A stretch of 55,907 bases of DNA, from the NCBI RefSeq assembly GCF_016793485.1, contig NZ_JAEULZ010000027.1:1-55907 (forward strand). The letters run 5' to 3'. This stretch comes from Mesorhizobium sp. (GTDB lineage: Bacteria; Pseudomonadota; Alphaproteobacteria; Rhizobiales; Rhizobiaceae). Below, one piece after another: positions 8,380-15,986 of this stretch (the stretch's first letter is position 1; each line of letters opens with the position of its first letter). The notes under the pieces are model-generated. The model did not search any database and was not told the origin of the DNA. It saw nothing but the letters and a program-made list of their open reading frames with translations. The translations under genes and the position numbers were made by a program.

Positions 8380-9264
8380 CTAGGCGGCAGCGGCCGGCTC
8401 GCGCCGCGCGGTCGCAAGCGCCACGCCCGCCGTCGTCAGCGCCATGCCGCCGATCTGTATCCAGTTGAGCTGCTCTCCGAACAGCAGCCAGGCGATCAGC
8501 GCGGTCACCGCCGGCACGAGATAGAACAGCGAGCCGACCTTCGAGATCTCGCCGTCGCGGATCATGACCATCAGCAGGACGATCGCGCCGATCGACAGGA
8601 CGAGAACCGCCCAGGCCATCGCGAAGACGAGTTCACCCGTGAGGGTGAATTCCCGGGTTTCCAGCGCAAGTGAAAGCGCGATCATCAGCGCCGCGCCACC
8701 GGCATATTGCCAGCAGGTTCCGGCCAGCAGGTCGCTCCCCGCCAGGAAGCGTTTCTGCCAGACGGTTCCCGCGCTCATGGCGGCGACGGCGATGAAGGAT
8801 GCGGTTACCGTCTCCCAGTTCACGCCAGCGCCGATCGTTGCGAGCCGCGGTTCAAGGACGATGGCGACGCCCACGAAGCCCGCGGCTAGCCCGGCCCAAT
8901 GCCGTGGCAGGATTTTTTCACCGAGCAGGCTGCCGGCGAGGACCGCGGTGATCAACGGCTGCAGGCCGACGATCAGCGCGGACAACCCGGCCGGCATGCC
9001 GTTGCGGATCGCCCAGAACACGCCGCCGAGATAGATGCCATGCATCAGCACGCCCGCGATCACCGCCAGCCCGATATCGCGCGGCGACAGCCTTACAGAG
9101 CCCCAAAAAGACGCTGCAGCGCCAAGGATGGCGAAGGCCAGCACGAAACGCACGGCGAGAAAGGCGAATGGCTCGGCCCAGGGCATGGCGTAGCGCGCGC
9201 CGATGAATCCCGTGGCCCACAGGAAGACGAACAGTGCGGGGATCAGGCGTTTCTGTGATGTCAT
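8380..9264 (-). CDS. DMT-superfamily (EamA) transporter
   Basis: A 294-aa inner-membrane protein with about ten hydrophobic segments and two EamA repeats, each closing with a G-E-x-L element (LLGEKILPRHWAG in the first, LLFGEQLNWIQIGG in the second). This is the standard 10-TM drug/metabolite transporter layout. The substrate is unknown. The start at 9264 places a short basic N-terminus before the first TM helix; an ATG at 9300 would add 12 residues and neither has a good ribosome site. It converges on lysA with a 9-bp gap. Confidence 0.88.
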   Translation of the reverse strand: MTSQKRLIPALFVFLWATGFIGARYAMPWAEPFAFLAVRFVLAFAILGAAASFWGSVRLSPRDIGLAVIAGVLMHGIYLGGVFWAIRNGMPAGLSALIVGLQPLITAVLAGSLLGEKILPRHWAGLAAGFVGVAIVLEPRLATIGAGVNWETVTASFIAVAAMSAGTVWQKRFLAGSDLLAGTCWQYAGGAALMIALSLALETREFTLTGELVFAMAWAVLVLSIGAIVLLMVMIRDGEISKVGSLFYLVPAVTALIAWLLFGEQLNWIQIGGMALTTAGVALATARREPAAAA

Positions 9265-9387
9265 GATGGCTGGTCGGTCTAATGCCCGTCTTCTCATCAA
9301 GCAAAACTAAAGGATTGATGTTTATGATGAGCCAGATTGAAACAGGTTTCCCCTGTTTGACGCGCCGTGGGCGGCAAGGGGCTGCGC

Positions 9388-9675
9388 ATGATCTGGAATC
9401 TCGATACCGGCTGGCTGATGATGGCTATAGCCGCCGTTGCTGTGCTGGCGATGTTCTTCGGCGCCGCGCTGAACGCCATCATGCGAGAGGACGGCTTCGG
9501 CTCCATCGGCAACATGGTGCTTTTCACGGTTGGCTTTTTTGCGGCCATCGTGATCGCCAATTCCTTCGGCATCAACCTGCGCGACCTCAAGCTTGCCATG
9601 GCTTTTGGGCTCGGCGGAGCATTCGCCACCGTCAGCACGATGGCGATGCTGAAGGCGGCAATCGCCAAGATCTAG
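9388..9675 (+). CDS. small membrane protein of unknown function (95 aa)
   Basis: Begins MIWNLDTGWLMMAIAA and holds three hydrophobic segments at about residues 10-27, 40-57 and 70-90, the last being glycine/alanine-rich. I recognise no family. The ATG at 9388 was chosen since the segment before it (from 9367) is not membrane-like and a GGCAAGGGG stretch lies upstream. It stands alone, divergent from the DMT transporter and converging on gluQ, so context gives no function. Coding status is supported by the clean TM pattern and the absence of a competing frame. Confidence 0.65.
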   Translation: MIWNLDTGWLMMAIAAVAVLAMFFGAALNAIMREDGFGSIGNMVLFTVGFFAAIVIANSFGINLRDLKLAMAFGLGGAFATVSTMAMLKAAIAKI

Positions 9676-9699
9676 GGCGGTTGGCGCAATTGCCAGCCT

Positions 9700-10572
9700 T
9701 CACAGTCCGACCATCTCCTTGATCTCTTCGGGCGTCACGCCGGCCGTGCGCAACGCATCCAGGCCGGTCGCCTGCTCGCTTTTCGACAGCTTTCTCCCCT
9801 CCCTGTCCGTAACCAGCCAGTGGTGGAAGTAGGCTGGTTGCGGGAAACCGAGCAGTTCCTGCAGCAGCCGATGTATGCCGGTCGCCGCGAACAGGTCCTC
9901 GCCGCGCACGACATGGGTCACACCCTGCAGCGCATCGTCCGCGACCACGGCAAGGTGATAGCTGTTCGCCACGTCCTTGCGCGCAAGCACGACATCGCCC
10001 CACAGTTCCGGTTGCGCGTCCACTTTGCGCGTCGATCCCATCTGCGGATCGGAAAATTCCGTCCAGGACAGAGGCCCCGCAAGTTCCGCCAGAGCCTTCT
10101 CGGTGTCTAGCCGCCAGGCGAAGGACGCCCCGTCTGCGATCCGCCGCTTCCGTTCGCGCTTCGATAGCCGCTTGTCCGCATCCGGATAGAGCGGCGCGCC
10201 ATCTGGATCGCGCGGCCAGTCGCGGCTTTCACCGTGTTCAACGATCCAGGCGCGCGCCTCGCTGCGGCTCATGAAGGCCGGATACACCAGGTCGTCGGCG
10301 ATCAACCTGTCCAGAAGCTTCGCATAGTCGGCGAAATGCTCCGATTGCCGGCGCGCCGGCTGCTCCCAGTTTATCTCTAGCCATTCGAGGTCGCGGTAGA
10401 TGCCGGCCTCGAATTCAGGCGTGCAGCGGGCGGTGTCGATATCCTCGATGCGCAGCAGCATCCTGCCGCCTACCGTGTCCGCCATCTGCCGGTTCAGCAG
10501 GGCGGACAGCGCATGTCCGAGATGCAATTCCCCATTGGGGCTCGGCGCAAAGCGGAAAACAGGCGTTGTCAT
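9700..10572 (-). CDS. gluQ: glutamyl-Q tRNA(Asp) synthetase
   Basis: A 290-aa protein equal to the catalytic half of glutamyl-tRNA synthetase without an anticodon-binding domain. The HIGH-type motif is HLGH at residues 17-20 after RFAPSPNGEL. The KMSKS-type motif is KLSKS at about residues 255-262. GluQ attaches glutamate to queuosine at position 34 of tRNA-Asp. The zinc-binding segment of the E. coli protein (Cys-x-Cys then Tyr and Cys) is YPAFMSR here with no cysteines, so this enzyme probably does not bind that zinc. It is divergent from the DNA glycosylase gene. Confidence 0.93.
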   Translation of the reverse strand: MTTPVFRFAPSPNGELHLGHALSALLNRQMADTVGGRMLLRIEDIDTARCTPEFEAGIYRDLEWLEINWEQPARRQSEHFADYAKLLDRLIADDLVYPAFMSRSEARAWIVEHGESRDWPRDPDGAPLYPDADKRLSKRERKRRIADGASFAWRLDTEKALAELAGPLSWTEFSDPQMGSTRKVDAQPELWGDVVLARKDVANSYHLAVVADDALQGVTHVVRGEDLFAATGIHRLLQELLGFPQPAYFHHWLVTDREGRKLSKSEQATGLDALRTAGVTPEEIKEMVGL

Positions 10573-10674
10573 GTGCGAAACCGCGTCCGGGAGGCGGCGT
10601 GTTTCGGGTTGTCGCCGTCCTCAGCCGATTGCTATCCCTCGGCCGACGACTTCACAAGTGAGAGGCAGGCGCGG

Positions 10675-11316
10675 GTGCGGCCGATTTCTACGCTGGAAGA
10701 CATTGCCGATGGTCTTGACGCCCTTTGCCGTCTCGATCCGCGCCTCGAAGCGGTGCGTGCGCTAGCCGGCGACGTGCCCCTCCGGCGCATCGAGCCCGGC
10801 TTCGCCAGCCTCGTGTCGATCATTGTCGCGCAGCAGGTGTCTCGCGCCAGCGCGGACGCCATCCTTGCGCGCCTGTCCCGGCTTGCCGACCAGCTTTCGC
10901 CCGAAACGCTGCTGGCTGCCGACGATAGCCTGTTTCGCGACGCTGGCCTGTCCCGTCCCAAGCAGCGGACGTTGCTCGCGCTTTCACATGCGGTCATGGG
11001 TGGGCTCGATCTCGGCCGTGTCTGCGACCTTCAGGCCGACGAGGCGATTGCCTTGCTCACGGCGGTTTCCGGCATCGGCCGCTGGACGGCGGAAGTCTAC
11101 CTTCTCACCGCCGCCGGCCATCCGGACGTATTCCCGGCGCGCGATGTCGCCTTGCAGTCGGCGGTCGGTCATGCCCTTGGAGTTGCCCCGCGTCCGGGTG
11201 AACGACAGCTCATCGAAATCGCCGAATCATGGTCGCCCCACAGGGGGGTGGCGTCGCGGCTTTTCTGGGCCTACTATCGGCAAATCAAAGGAAGGGAGGG
11301 CGCTCCGCCTTCATAA
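10675..11316 (+). CDS. DNA-3-methyladenine glycosylase II family (HhH-GPD)
   Basis: A 213-aa base-excision repair glycosylase. SLVSIIVAQQVS opens the HhH-GPD domain. The helix-hairpin-helix is LTAVSGIGRWTAEVYLL, and the catalytic Asp is Asp157 in FPARDVALQ. There are no iron-sulfur cysteines. This matches short AlkA-like enzymes without the AlkA N-terminal domain. The family removes alkylated purines from DNA. The GTG at 10675 with AGAGG about 10 nt upstream is preferred; the open frame reaches back to 10513, but that part lies over the start of the divergent gluQ and looks non-coding. Confidence 0.9.
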   Translation: MRPISTLEDIADGLDALCRLDPRLEAVRALAGDVPLRRIEPGFASLVSIIVAQQVSRASADAILARLSRLADQLSPETLLAADDSLFRDAGLSRPKQRTLLALSHAVMGGLDLGRVCDLQADEAIALLTAVSGIGRWTAEVYLLTAAGHPDVFPARDVALQSAVGHALGVAPRPGERQLIEIAESWSPHRGVASRLFWAYYRQIKGREGAPPS

Positions 11317-11446
11317 ACGCGTCGATCACGGCTGAATTTGCGGCGTTTTTCCGCGTCCCGCTGCCTGCGGGCCGCTTCACATTCCTGTCACCTCCTGCTT
11401 ACAATATCCCGGCGCATCGCATTGAGGTCCAAGGAGGGAATCGCAG

Positions 11447-12004
11447 GTGACGATCGCGGTATCCCCTGACGGGCTGCCCGCGCTGGTGCTGAACGCGGAC
11501 TACCGGCCGCTCAGCTATTACCCGCTCTCGCTTTGGTCCTGGCAGGATGCGATCAAGGCGGTGTTCCTCGATCGCGTCAACATCGTCGCCGAATACGAGC
11601 ACAAGGTGTCCTCGGCCAGCTTCTCGATGAAACTGCCGAGCGTCGTCAGCCTGAAAGCCTATGTGAAGCCATCGCGGCACCCAGCCTTCACGCGGTTCAA
11701 CGTCTTCCTGCGCGATCGTTTCCAGTGCCAGTACTGCGGCACGCCCGAGGATTTGACCTTTGACCACGTCGTCCCGCGCCATCGTGGTGGCGCGACGACA
11801 TGGGAAAACGTCGTCGCGGCCTGCTCGCCCTGCAATCTCAGGAAGGGCGGCATGATGACGTCGCAGGCCAAGATGTGGCCGCTGCAGAAGCCCTACAAGC
11901 CAACCGTGCACGACCTGCACAACAACGGCAGGCTGTTCCCGCCCAATTATCTGCATGAAAGCTGGATGGACTATCTCTACTGGGACGTCGAACTGGAGCC
12001 GTAG
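11447..12004 (+). CDS. HNH endonuclease
   Basis: A 185-aa protein with a GTG start after a strong AAGGAGGG. The HNH domain in the middle has zinc ligands CQYC and CSPC flanking the catalytic core TFDHVVPRHRGGATTWENVV, with the catalytic His in FDHVVPR. The N-terminal part (VLNADYRPLSYYPLSLWSWQ) and the C-terminal YLYWDVELEP are typical of the chromosomal HNH family that is near-universal in Alphaproteobacteria. Its biological role is unsettled. It is not next to phage or restriction genes here. The stop codon falls in the first bases of a palindromic repeat. Confidence 0.93.
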   Translation: MTIAVSPDGLPALVLNADYRPLSYYPLSLWSWQDAIKAVFLDRVNIVAEYEHKVSSASFSMKLPSVVSLKAYVKPSRHPAFTRFNVFLRDRFQCQYCGTPEDLTFDHVVPRHRGGATTWENVVAACSPCNLRKGGMMTSQAKMWPLQKPYKPTVHDLHNNGRLFPPNYLHESWMDYLYWDVELEP

Positions 12005-12102
12005 AGCGGTTCCTGCTTTTCCTTGAATCGCAGACCCGCTCTAAGCAGGTGTTTCTACGCAATTCCGGACGGAAAACCGCTACGCACTTTTCCTGGAATT
12101 GC
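12002..12102. repeat. dispersed palindromic intergenic repeat, two hairpins
   Basis: Two inverted repeats in tandem. TAGAGCGG at 12002-12009 pairs with CCGCTCTA at 12036-12043, and GCAATTCC at 12059-12066 pairs with GGAATTGC at 12095-12102. The wording of the second half resembles an intergenic element I know to be frequent in Mesorhizobium-type genomes. It fills the gap between the convergent HNH and dsbB genes, where it could act as a transcript 3' end in both directions. Its first bases supply the TAG stop of the HNH gene. Confidence 0.75.
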
Positions 12103-12113
12103 TGCAGGCGGCC

Positions 12114-12629
12114 TTAGCCCTTCTTCAGCGCACCGCGAAAAGCAATCAGCCCCAGGATCAGGCTGGCCACGGCGTTCCATCCCGCGAAGGAAAGGCCGAG
12201 CACGCGCAACGCCGCCTTGTCGCAGGATGGCGGCACGAAGGCGTCGATGGCGTCGAGCACGCCTTGGCCGCCGGTCTCGGCTGGAGCCGCCACCGAGCCG
12301 CAGTCGGTCGGTCCGGCCCACCAGCCCCATTCCACCCCCGAGTGCTTGACCGCCAGGAAAAGGCTCCAGGCCATCAGAAGCCCGACTGCCAGCAGCAACA
12401 GGCGCGTCAGGGCGGGTGGCCAGCGCAGCGTTGCCGACATCGCCGCCAACGCGGCGACCGGGACGCCGACATAGTAGGGGATGCGCTGGCCGAGGCAGAG
12501 CTTGCAGGGAATGTAGCCGCCGATGTGCTCGAAGCCGAGCGCGCTTCCGACGACCACGGCCATGCCGACGGCCAGGAGGATTGCCGTGTTGAGTTGTAGC
12601 TTGCTGGTGTCTGCGGTGATGGAGGTCAT
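12114..12629 (-). CDS. dsbB: disulfide bond formation protein B
   Basis: A 171-aa inner-membrane protein with four hydrophobic segments. The first periplasmic loop has the redox pair in GYIPCKLCLGQRIPYY, and the second loop has the DsbA-reacting cysteines in GPTDCGSV and PPSCDKAA. This is the complete DsbB cysteine set. DsbB reoxidises the periplasmic oxidase DsbA and passes electrons to quinone. No dsbA lies in the window. It faces the HNH gene convergently across a palindromic repeat. Confidence 0.9.
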   Translation of the reverse strand: MTSITADTSKLQLNTAILLAVGMAVVVGSALGFEHIGGYIPCKLCLGQRIPYYVGVPVAALAAMSATLRWPPALTRLLLLAVGLLMAWSLFLAVKHSGVEWGWWAGPTDCGSVAAPAETGGQGVLDAIDAFVPPSCDKAALRVLGLSFAGWNAVASLILGLIAFRGALKKG

Positions 12630-12982
12630 GTGATGGTCCGAGGGACTGCTGCTGGCGCAGATATTGGATGAACAAGTGGAGCAGAATTAGGACGTCCGCC
12701 GCTGTTGCCGCAAGCAGGCCGAGGCGCTTTTCGATGAAAGGCGGATCGGCGCGCCATGGCTTCGCAGCAGCCACGCCTTAGAAAGAATTCTCGCGCTGCA
12801 CAATGCCCCGGGGAGGGCAGGACGGCCGAAACCTGCGCCTCGCCGGCGGCCTTGCGCGCAAAGGCCGCAGCACCGCGCCACCCCGTAGCCACCGACAAAT
12901 TGAATGTGTCCCGCTGCTCGTCAGTTGACGCCGAAGCCCGTCTCAAGTAGTCGGCAAGCCGTTCAGGCTCGCTAAGGGCTTG
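12630..12982. other. gene-poor stretch upstream of dsbB and tRNA-Leu
   Basis: About 350 bp between the dsbB start and tRNA-Leu. Minus-strand open frames here (for example 12626-12946) have no ribosome site, no recognisable domain and an arginine/alanine-rich shadow composition, so I do not call a gene. It should hold the dsbB promoter on the minus strand. On the plus strand a TTGACG at 12925-12930, followed 17 bp later by a weak TAGTCG, may be the tRNA promoter. Confidence 0.5.
12925..12953 (+). promoter_or_regulatory. possible promoter of tRNA-Leu
   Basis: TTGACG at 12925-12930 resembles a -35 box and is 17 bp from TAGTCG, a poor -10. The tRNA begins 30 bp downstream. Only the -35 is convincing. 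Confidence 0.35.
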
Positions 12983-13067
12983 GCCCCTGTGGCGGAATTG
13001 GTAGACGCGCTCGACTCAAAATCGAGTTCCGCAAGGAGTGCTGGTTCGATCCCGGCCAGGGGCACCA
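12983..13067 (+). tRNA. tRNA-Leu (anticodon CAA)
   Basis: An 85-nt class II tRNA with a long variable arm. The acceptor stem GCCCCTG pairs with CAGGGGC, followed by discriminator A and an encoded CCA. The anticodon stem CTCGA/TCGAG encloses the loop CTCAAAA, giving anticodon CAA, which reads TTG. The D arm contains AATTGGTAGACGC and the T arm GGTTCGATCCC. The gene downstream is on the opposite strand and ends 27 bp away. No second copy of the tRNA 3' end that would mark an integration site was seen nearby. Confidence 0.95.
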
Positions 13068-13094
13068 ACAGCTTTTCGGCAAACCGCCAGCCGA

Positions 13095-14027
13095 CTACAG
13101 GAGGGGTTTCGCCAAGGCTCCCGGCTCGATTCGTGAGAATATCCTGCCAGGGTTTCGCGCAAGTCTCGTTACCTGCCCCTTTATTCCCGGTGACACCAAG
13201 TTGATCATCGACCTTACGGGGCGGCGTTTTGGTCCAGGGCCTTCCTGCGCAGGCATGAACCTCTCAGGCCATGGTGAACGCCTGAGAGCATCGCGCCAGA
13301 TGTCGATGATGTAGGGCTCGATGCCCCACTTGTTCCCAGCCCATGGCTTGTTTCCGTTGAGGTGACGAATGAATGGTTTGGCGGGCAGTTGGTCGAGGAA
13401 AATTGACGTTGTGTTCCAGCGCCAATCGAGCACCTGCCAGCGCCCATCGAGGACGTGGTTCAAGGCGTCTTGATCGACAAAGTCACACCGCTCCGGGTGC
13501 TCGATTGCGAACTGTAGGGCTTTCCTGAAAATGCCTTCGGCTTTGAGCCTCTTCATGTCGAAAACGATGACACCGCTGTTGAAATACGGTGACCCCGGAG
13601 ATACCGGCCGTCGCCTCATCGCCCTGTACGCGAAAAGCATTGGCAAGTCGTGTGCGGCCGCCACGGGCGCGACCGTCAATGGTTGCTTTAGCAGCGGCAC
13701 GATGTCAGCAAGAATGGTGATATCGCTGTCGAGGTAGGTGATCTGATCGAAATCAGACAAGGCATCCTCAACCAACAGTCTTGCATAGGCGACGCGGGTG
13801 TAGTGCTTGTGAACCCGTACGCGCACATTCTCAAATAGTGGCGCCACATCTATAAATTCGATACCCGGGCATACCGTTCGGGCGAGATGTTTGCTTTCGT
13901 CAGAGACGTTGTCGGCGAGGACAATTATAGGGAATTTTTCCGAGGCAAGGTCCAAAGCCTGCTTGGCCACGATGCTTGCGAATGCGGTAAAATTTTCGTC
14001 GCAAGCAAGTACCAACGCAGGCTTCAC
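13095..14027 (-). CDS. glycosyltransferase family 8-like protein
   Basis: A 310-aa protein starting at a GTG with GAGGGAG 5 nt upstream. It begins VKPALVLACDENF, has the DxD-type metal/nucleotide-sugar motif in QITYLDSDITIL at about residues 95-106, and SPYFNSGVIVFDM at about 146-158. VDQDALNHVL and FIRHLNGNKPWAG follow; both are typical of GT8 (LgtC-like) retaining glycosyltransferases. The family adds galactose or glucose to lipopolysaccharide or related acceptors; the actual sugar is unknown. Its composition looks less GC-rich than its neighbours. It lies between a tRNA and a flippase/acetyltransferase cluster, which suggests surface-glycan work. A longer open frame upstream is an antisense shadow. 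Confidence 0.82.
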   Translation of the reverse strand: MKPALVLACDENFTAFASIVAKQALDLASEKFPIIVLADNVSDESKHLARTVCPGIEFIDVAPLFENVRVRVHKHYTRVAYARLLVEDALSDFDQITYLDSDITILADIVPLLKQPLTVAPVAAAHDLPMLFAYRAMRRRPVSPGSPYFNSGVIVFDMKRLKAEGIFRKALQFAIEHPERCDFVDQDALNHVLDGRWQVLDWRWNTTSIFLDQLPAKPFIRHLNGNKPWAGNKWGIEPYIIDIWRDALRRSPWPERFMPAQEGPGPKRRPVRSMINLVSPGIKGQVTRLARNPGRIFSRIEPGALAKPLL

Positions 14028-14330
14028 GAAAACTCCCTCTCGACACGAGATGTTATGACGCCAGACTAATTGTTCATATGCAAACTGGTTCCATCTTGGG
14101 ATCTGCGATTCATGCCTGAGTGAGGCTTGAACGCAGCAGGAAATTGCGGCGCAAAATTCAGAACGAGGCTTCCTTCGCGAACCTTCGAATTTCACGGATC
14201 GCGGGAAGTTGCCGTAACGTGCAAAGGGCCGGCCTCGACAATACGCACCCGTACCGTTAGGTTCCGCGCGCCTTGCAGCATCCGGTGCAAGAGCCTTCAA
14301 CCGCGCGGAGGAGCGGAGACCCACCCGTCC
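14028..14330. other. divergent intergenic region, GT8 / acyl-CoA synthetase
   Basis: About 300 bp between divergent starts. The first 80 bp next to the GT8 gene are AT-richer than average and could hold its promoter. An open frame running into the acyl-CoA synthetase covers part of this region but looks non-coding. No terminator, RNA or repeat was seen. Confidence 0.45.
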
Positions 14331-15986
14331 ATGCTCGAACGGCGCGATGACTACACTTCGCTTTATTCTGATTTCCGCTGGAAGATTCCGACCCGCTTCA
14401 ACATCGGCGTCGCGGTCGCCGACCGCTGGGCGAGGCACGACCCGGAACGCACGGCTCTCCTCGATTACCGTGCGGACGGCAATCCCGAGCGGCTGAGCTT
14501 TTCGGAACTGTCGCGGCGGTCCAACGCATTCGCCAATGCGCTGCGAGCGCGAGGCGTGCTGCGCGGGGACCGTGTCGCACTCCTGCTGCCGCAGGGCTTC
14601 GAAACGCTCATTGCCCACGTCGCCGTTTACAAGCTCGGCGCGATCGCCCTTCCGTTGGCGCTGCTCTTCGGCGCGGAGGCGCTCGAATACCGGTTGCAGA
14701 CCGCTGGCGTGAAGATCGTCGTCACAAATCCGGCCGGCGCTGCGAAGCTGTCCCGCGTCGGGGCGCGGCTGCCGGGCCTCGACGGCATCGTGGTCGCGGG
14801 TGGCGACGCCGGCCCCGACGACTTCGCGCGCATGGTCTCCAGTCATTCGCCTGAGTTCGAGGCCGAAGACACCGGGCCGGACGATCCGGCGCTGATGATC
14901 TTCACTTCCGGCACCACCGGGCCGCCAAAAGGCGCCTTGCTGCCCCATCGCGTGCTGCTCGGGCATTTGCCCGGCTTCCAGATGGCCTACGAATTCCCGC
15001 CGCAGCCACGCGACCTGATGTGGACGCCGGCCGACTGGGCATGGGCTGGCGGCCTGCTCAACGCGCTTCTGCCCGCGCTTTATCTTGGCATGCCCGTTGT
15101 CGCCGCGCGCTTCGAGAAATTCGATCCGGAAACGGCGCTGGTGCTGGTCGAGAAGATGCAGGTTCGCAACGCCTTCATCCCGCCGACGGCGCTGCGCATG
15201 CTGAAGTCGTTGCCGGATATCCGGCGTCGGTTCAGCTTCGATCTGCGCTCCATCTGCTCGGCCGGCGAATCGCTCGGCCGCGAGACCTATGAATGGGCCC
15301 GCGACGCCCTCGGCATTACGCCGAACGAGTTCTACGGCCAGACCGAATGCAACTTGGTGCTTGGTTCCTGCGCCGGCATTGGCGTCAGCCGCGCCGGCAC
15401 CATCGGCAAGGTCGTGCCGGGCCATCGCGTCGCGATCATCGACGGTGAAGGCAGGCCGGTGAAGCGCGGCGAGGTCGGCCAGATCGCGGTGGCGCGGCCC
15501 GACCCCGTGATGTTCCTCGAGTACTGGCAGTCGCCCGAGGCAACCGCCAGGAAATTCGTCGGCGACTGGATGACGACGGGCGATCAGGGCGTCGAGGACG
15601 CGGACGGCTATGTGCAGTTCTTCGGCCGCGATGACGACGTCATCACGTCAGCCGGCTTCCGCATCGGACCCGGCGAGATCGAGGATTGCCTGACCGGCCA
15701 TCCTGCCGTGGCGCTTGCGGCCGCCGTCGGCAAGCCCGATCTGCTGCGCACCGAGATCGTCAAGGCCTATGTCGTGCTCAAGAATGGTGTCGCGGGCAGC
15801 CCGGAACTTGCGTCCGAGATCGGCCAGTGGGTACGCGAACGGCTGTCGGCGCACGAATATCCGCGCGAGGTGGAGTTCGTGGATTCGATGCCGCTCACCA
15901 CGACAGGCAAGGTGATCCGGCGGATTTTCCGCGACCGCGCCCGCCGCGACGCCGCGCCCGTTACAGGTGACGTCAGCGACGCTTGA
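14331..15986 (+). CDS. AMP-dependent acyl-CoA synthetase
   Basis: A 551-aa ANL-superfamily adenylating enzyme. The ATP-binding P-loop is LMIFTSGTTGPPKGALLPHR, the A5 motif NEFYGQTECN, and the A7/A8 hinge TGDQGVEDADGYVQFFGR then DDDVITSAGFRIGPGEIE. The catalytic Lys is in TTTGKVIRR near the C-terminus. It activates a carboxylic acid to acyl-AMP and then acyl-CoA. The sequence style is that of acetyl/medium-chain acyl-CoA synthetases, but the substrate is uncertain. The ATG at 14331 follows GGAGGAGCGGAG at a rather long distance; upstream in-frame codons back to 14127 look non-coding. Confidence 0.9.
   Translation: MLERRDDYTSLYSDFRWKIPTRFNIGVAVADRWARHDPERTALLDYRADGNPERLSFSELSRRSNAFANALRARGVLRGDRVALLLPQGFETLIAHVAVYKLGAIALPLALLFGAEALEYRLQTAGVKIVVTNPAGAAKLSRVGARLPGLDGIVVAGGDAGPDDFARMVSSHSPEFEAEDTGPDDPALMIFTSGTTGPPKGALLPHRVLLGHLPGFQMAYEFPPQPRDLMWTPADWAWAGGLLNALLPALYLGMPVVAARFEKFDPETALVLVEKMQVRNAFIPPTALRMLKSLPDIRRRFSFDLRSICSAGESLGRETYEWARDALGITPNEFYGQTECNLVLGSCAGIGVSRAGTIGKVVPGHRVAIIDGEGRPVKRGEVGQIAVARPDPVMFLEYWQSPEATARKFVGDWMTTGDQGVEDADGYVQFFGRDDDVITSAGFRIGPGEIEDCLTGHPAVALAAAVGKPDLLRTEIVKAYVVLKNGVAGSPELASEIGQWVRERLSAHEYPREVEFVDSMPLTTTGKVIRRIFRDRARRDAAPVTGDVSDA

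Noticed and set aside
12626-12946. 106-aa minus-strand frame upstream of dsbB
   Set aside because: No ribosome site, no domain, chance-like composition; considered as a remnant of a yqaA-type gene but no similarity could be recognised.
12983-14330. Integrative element inserted at tRNA-Leu
   Set aside because: No integrase, no duplicated tRNA 3' end and no phage or conjugation genes nearby.
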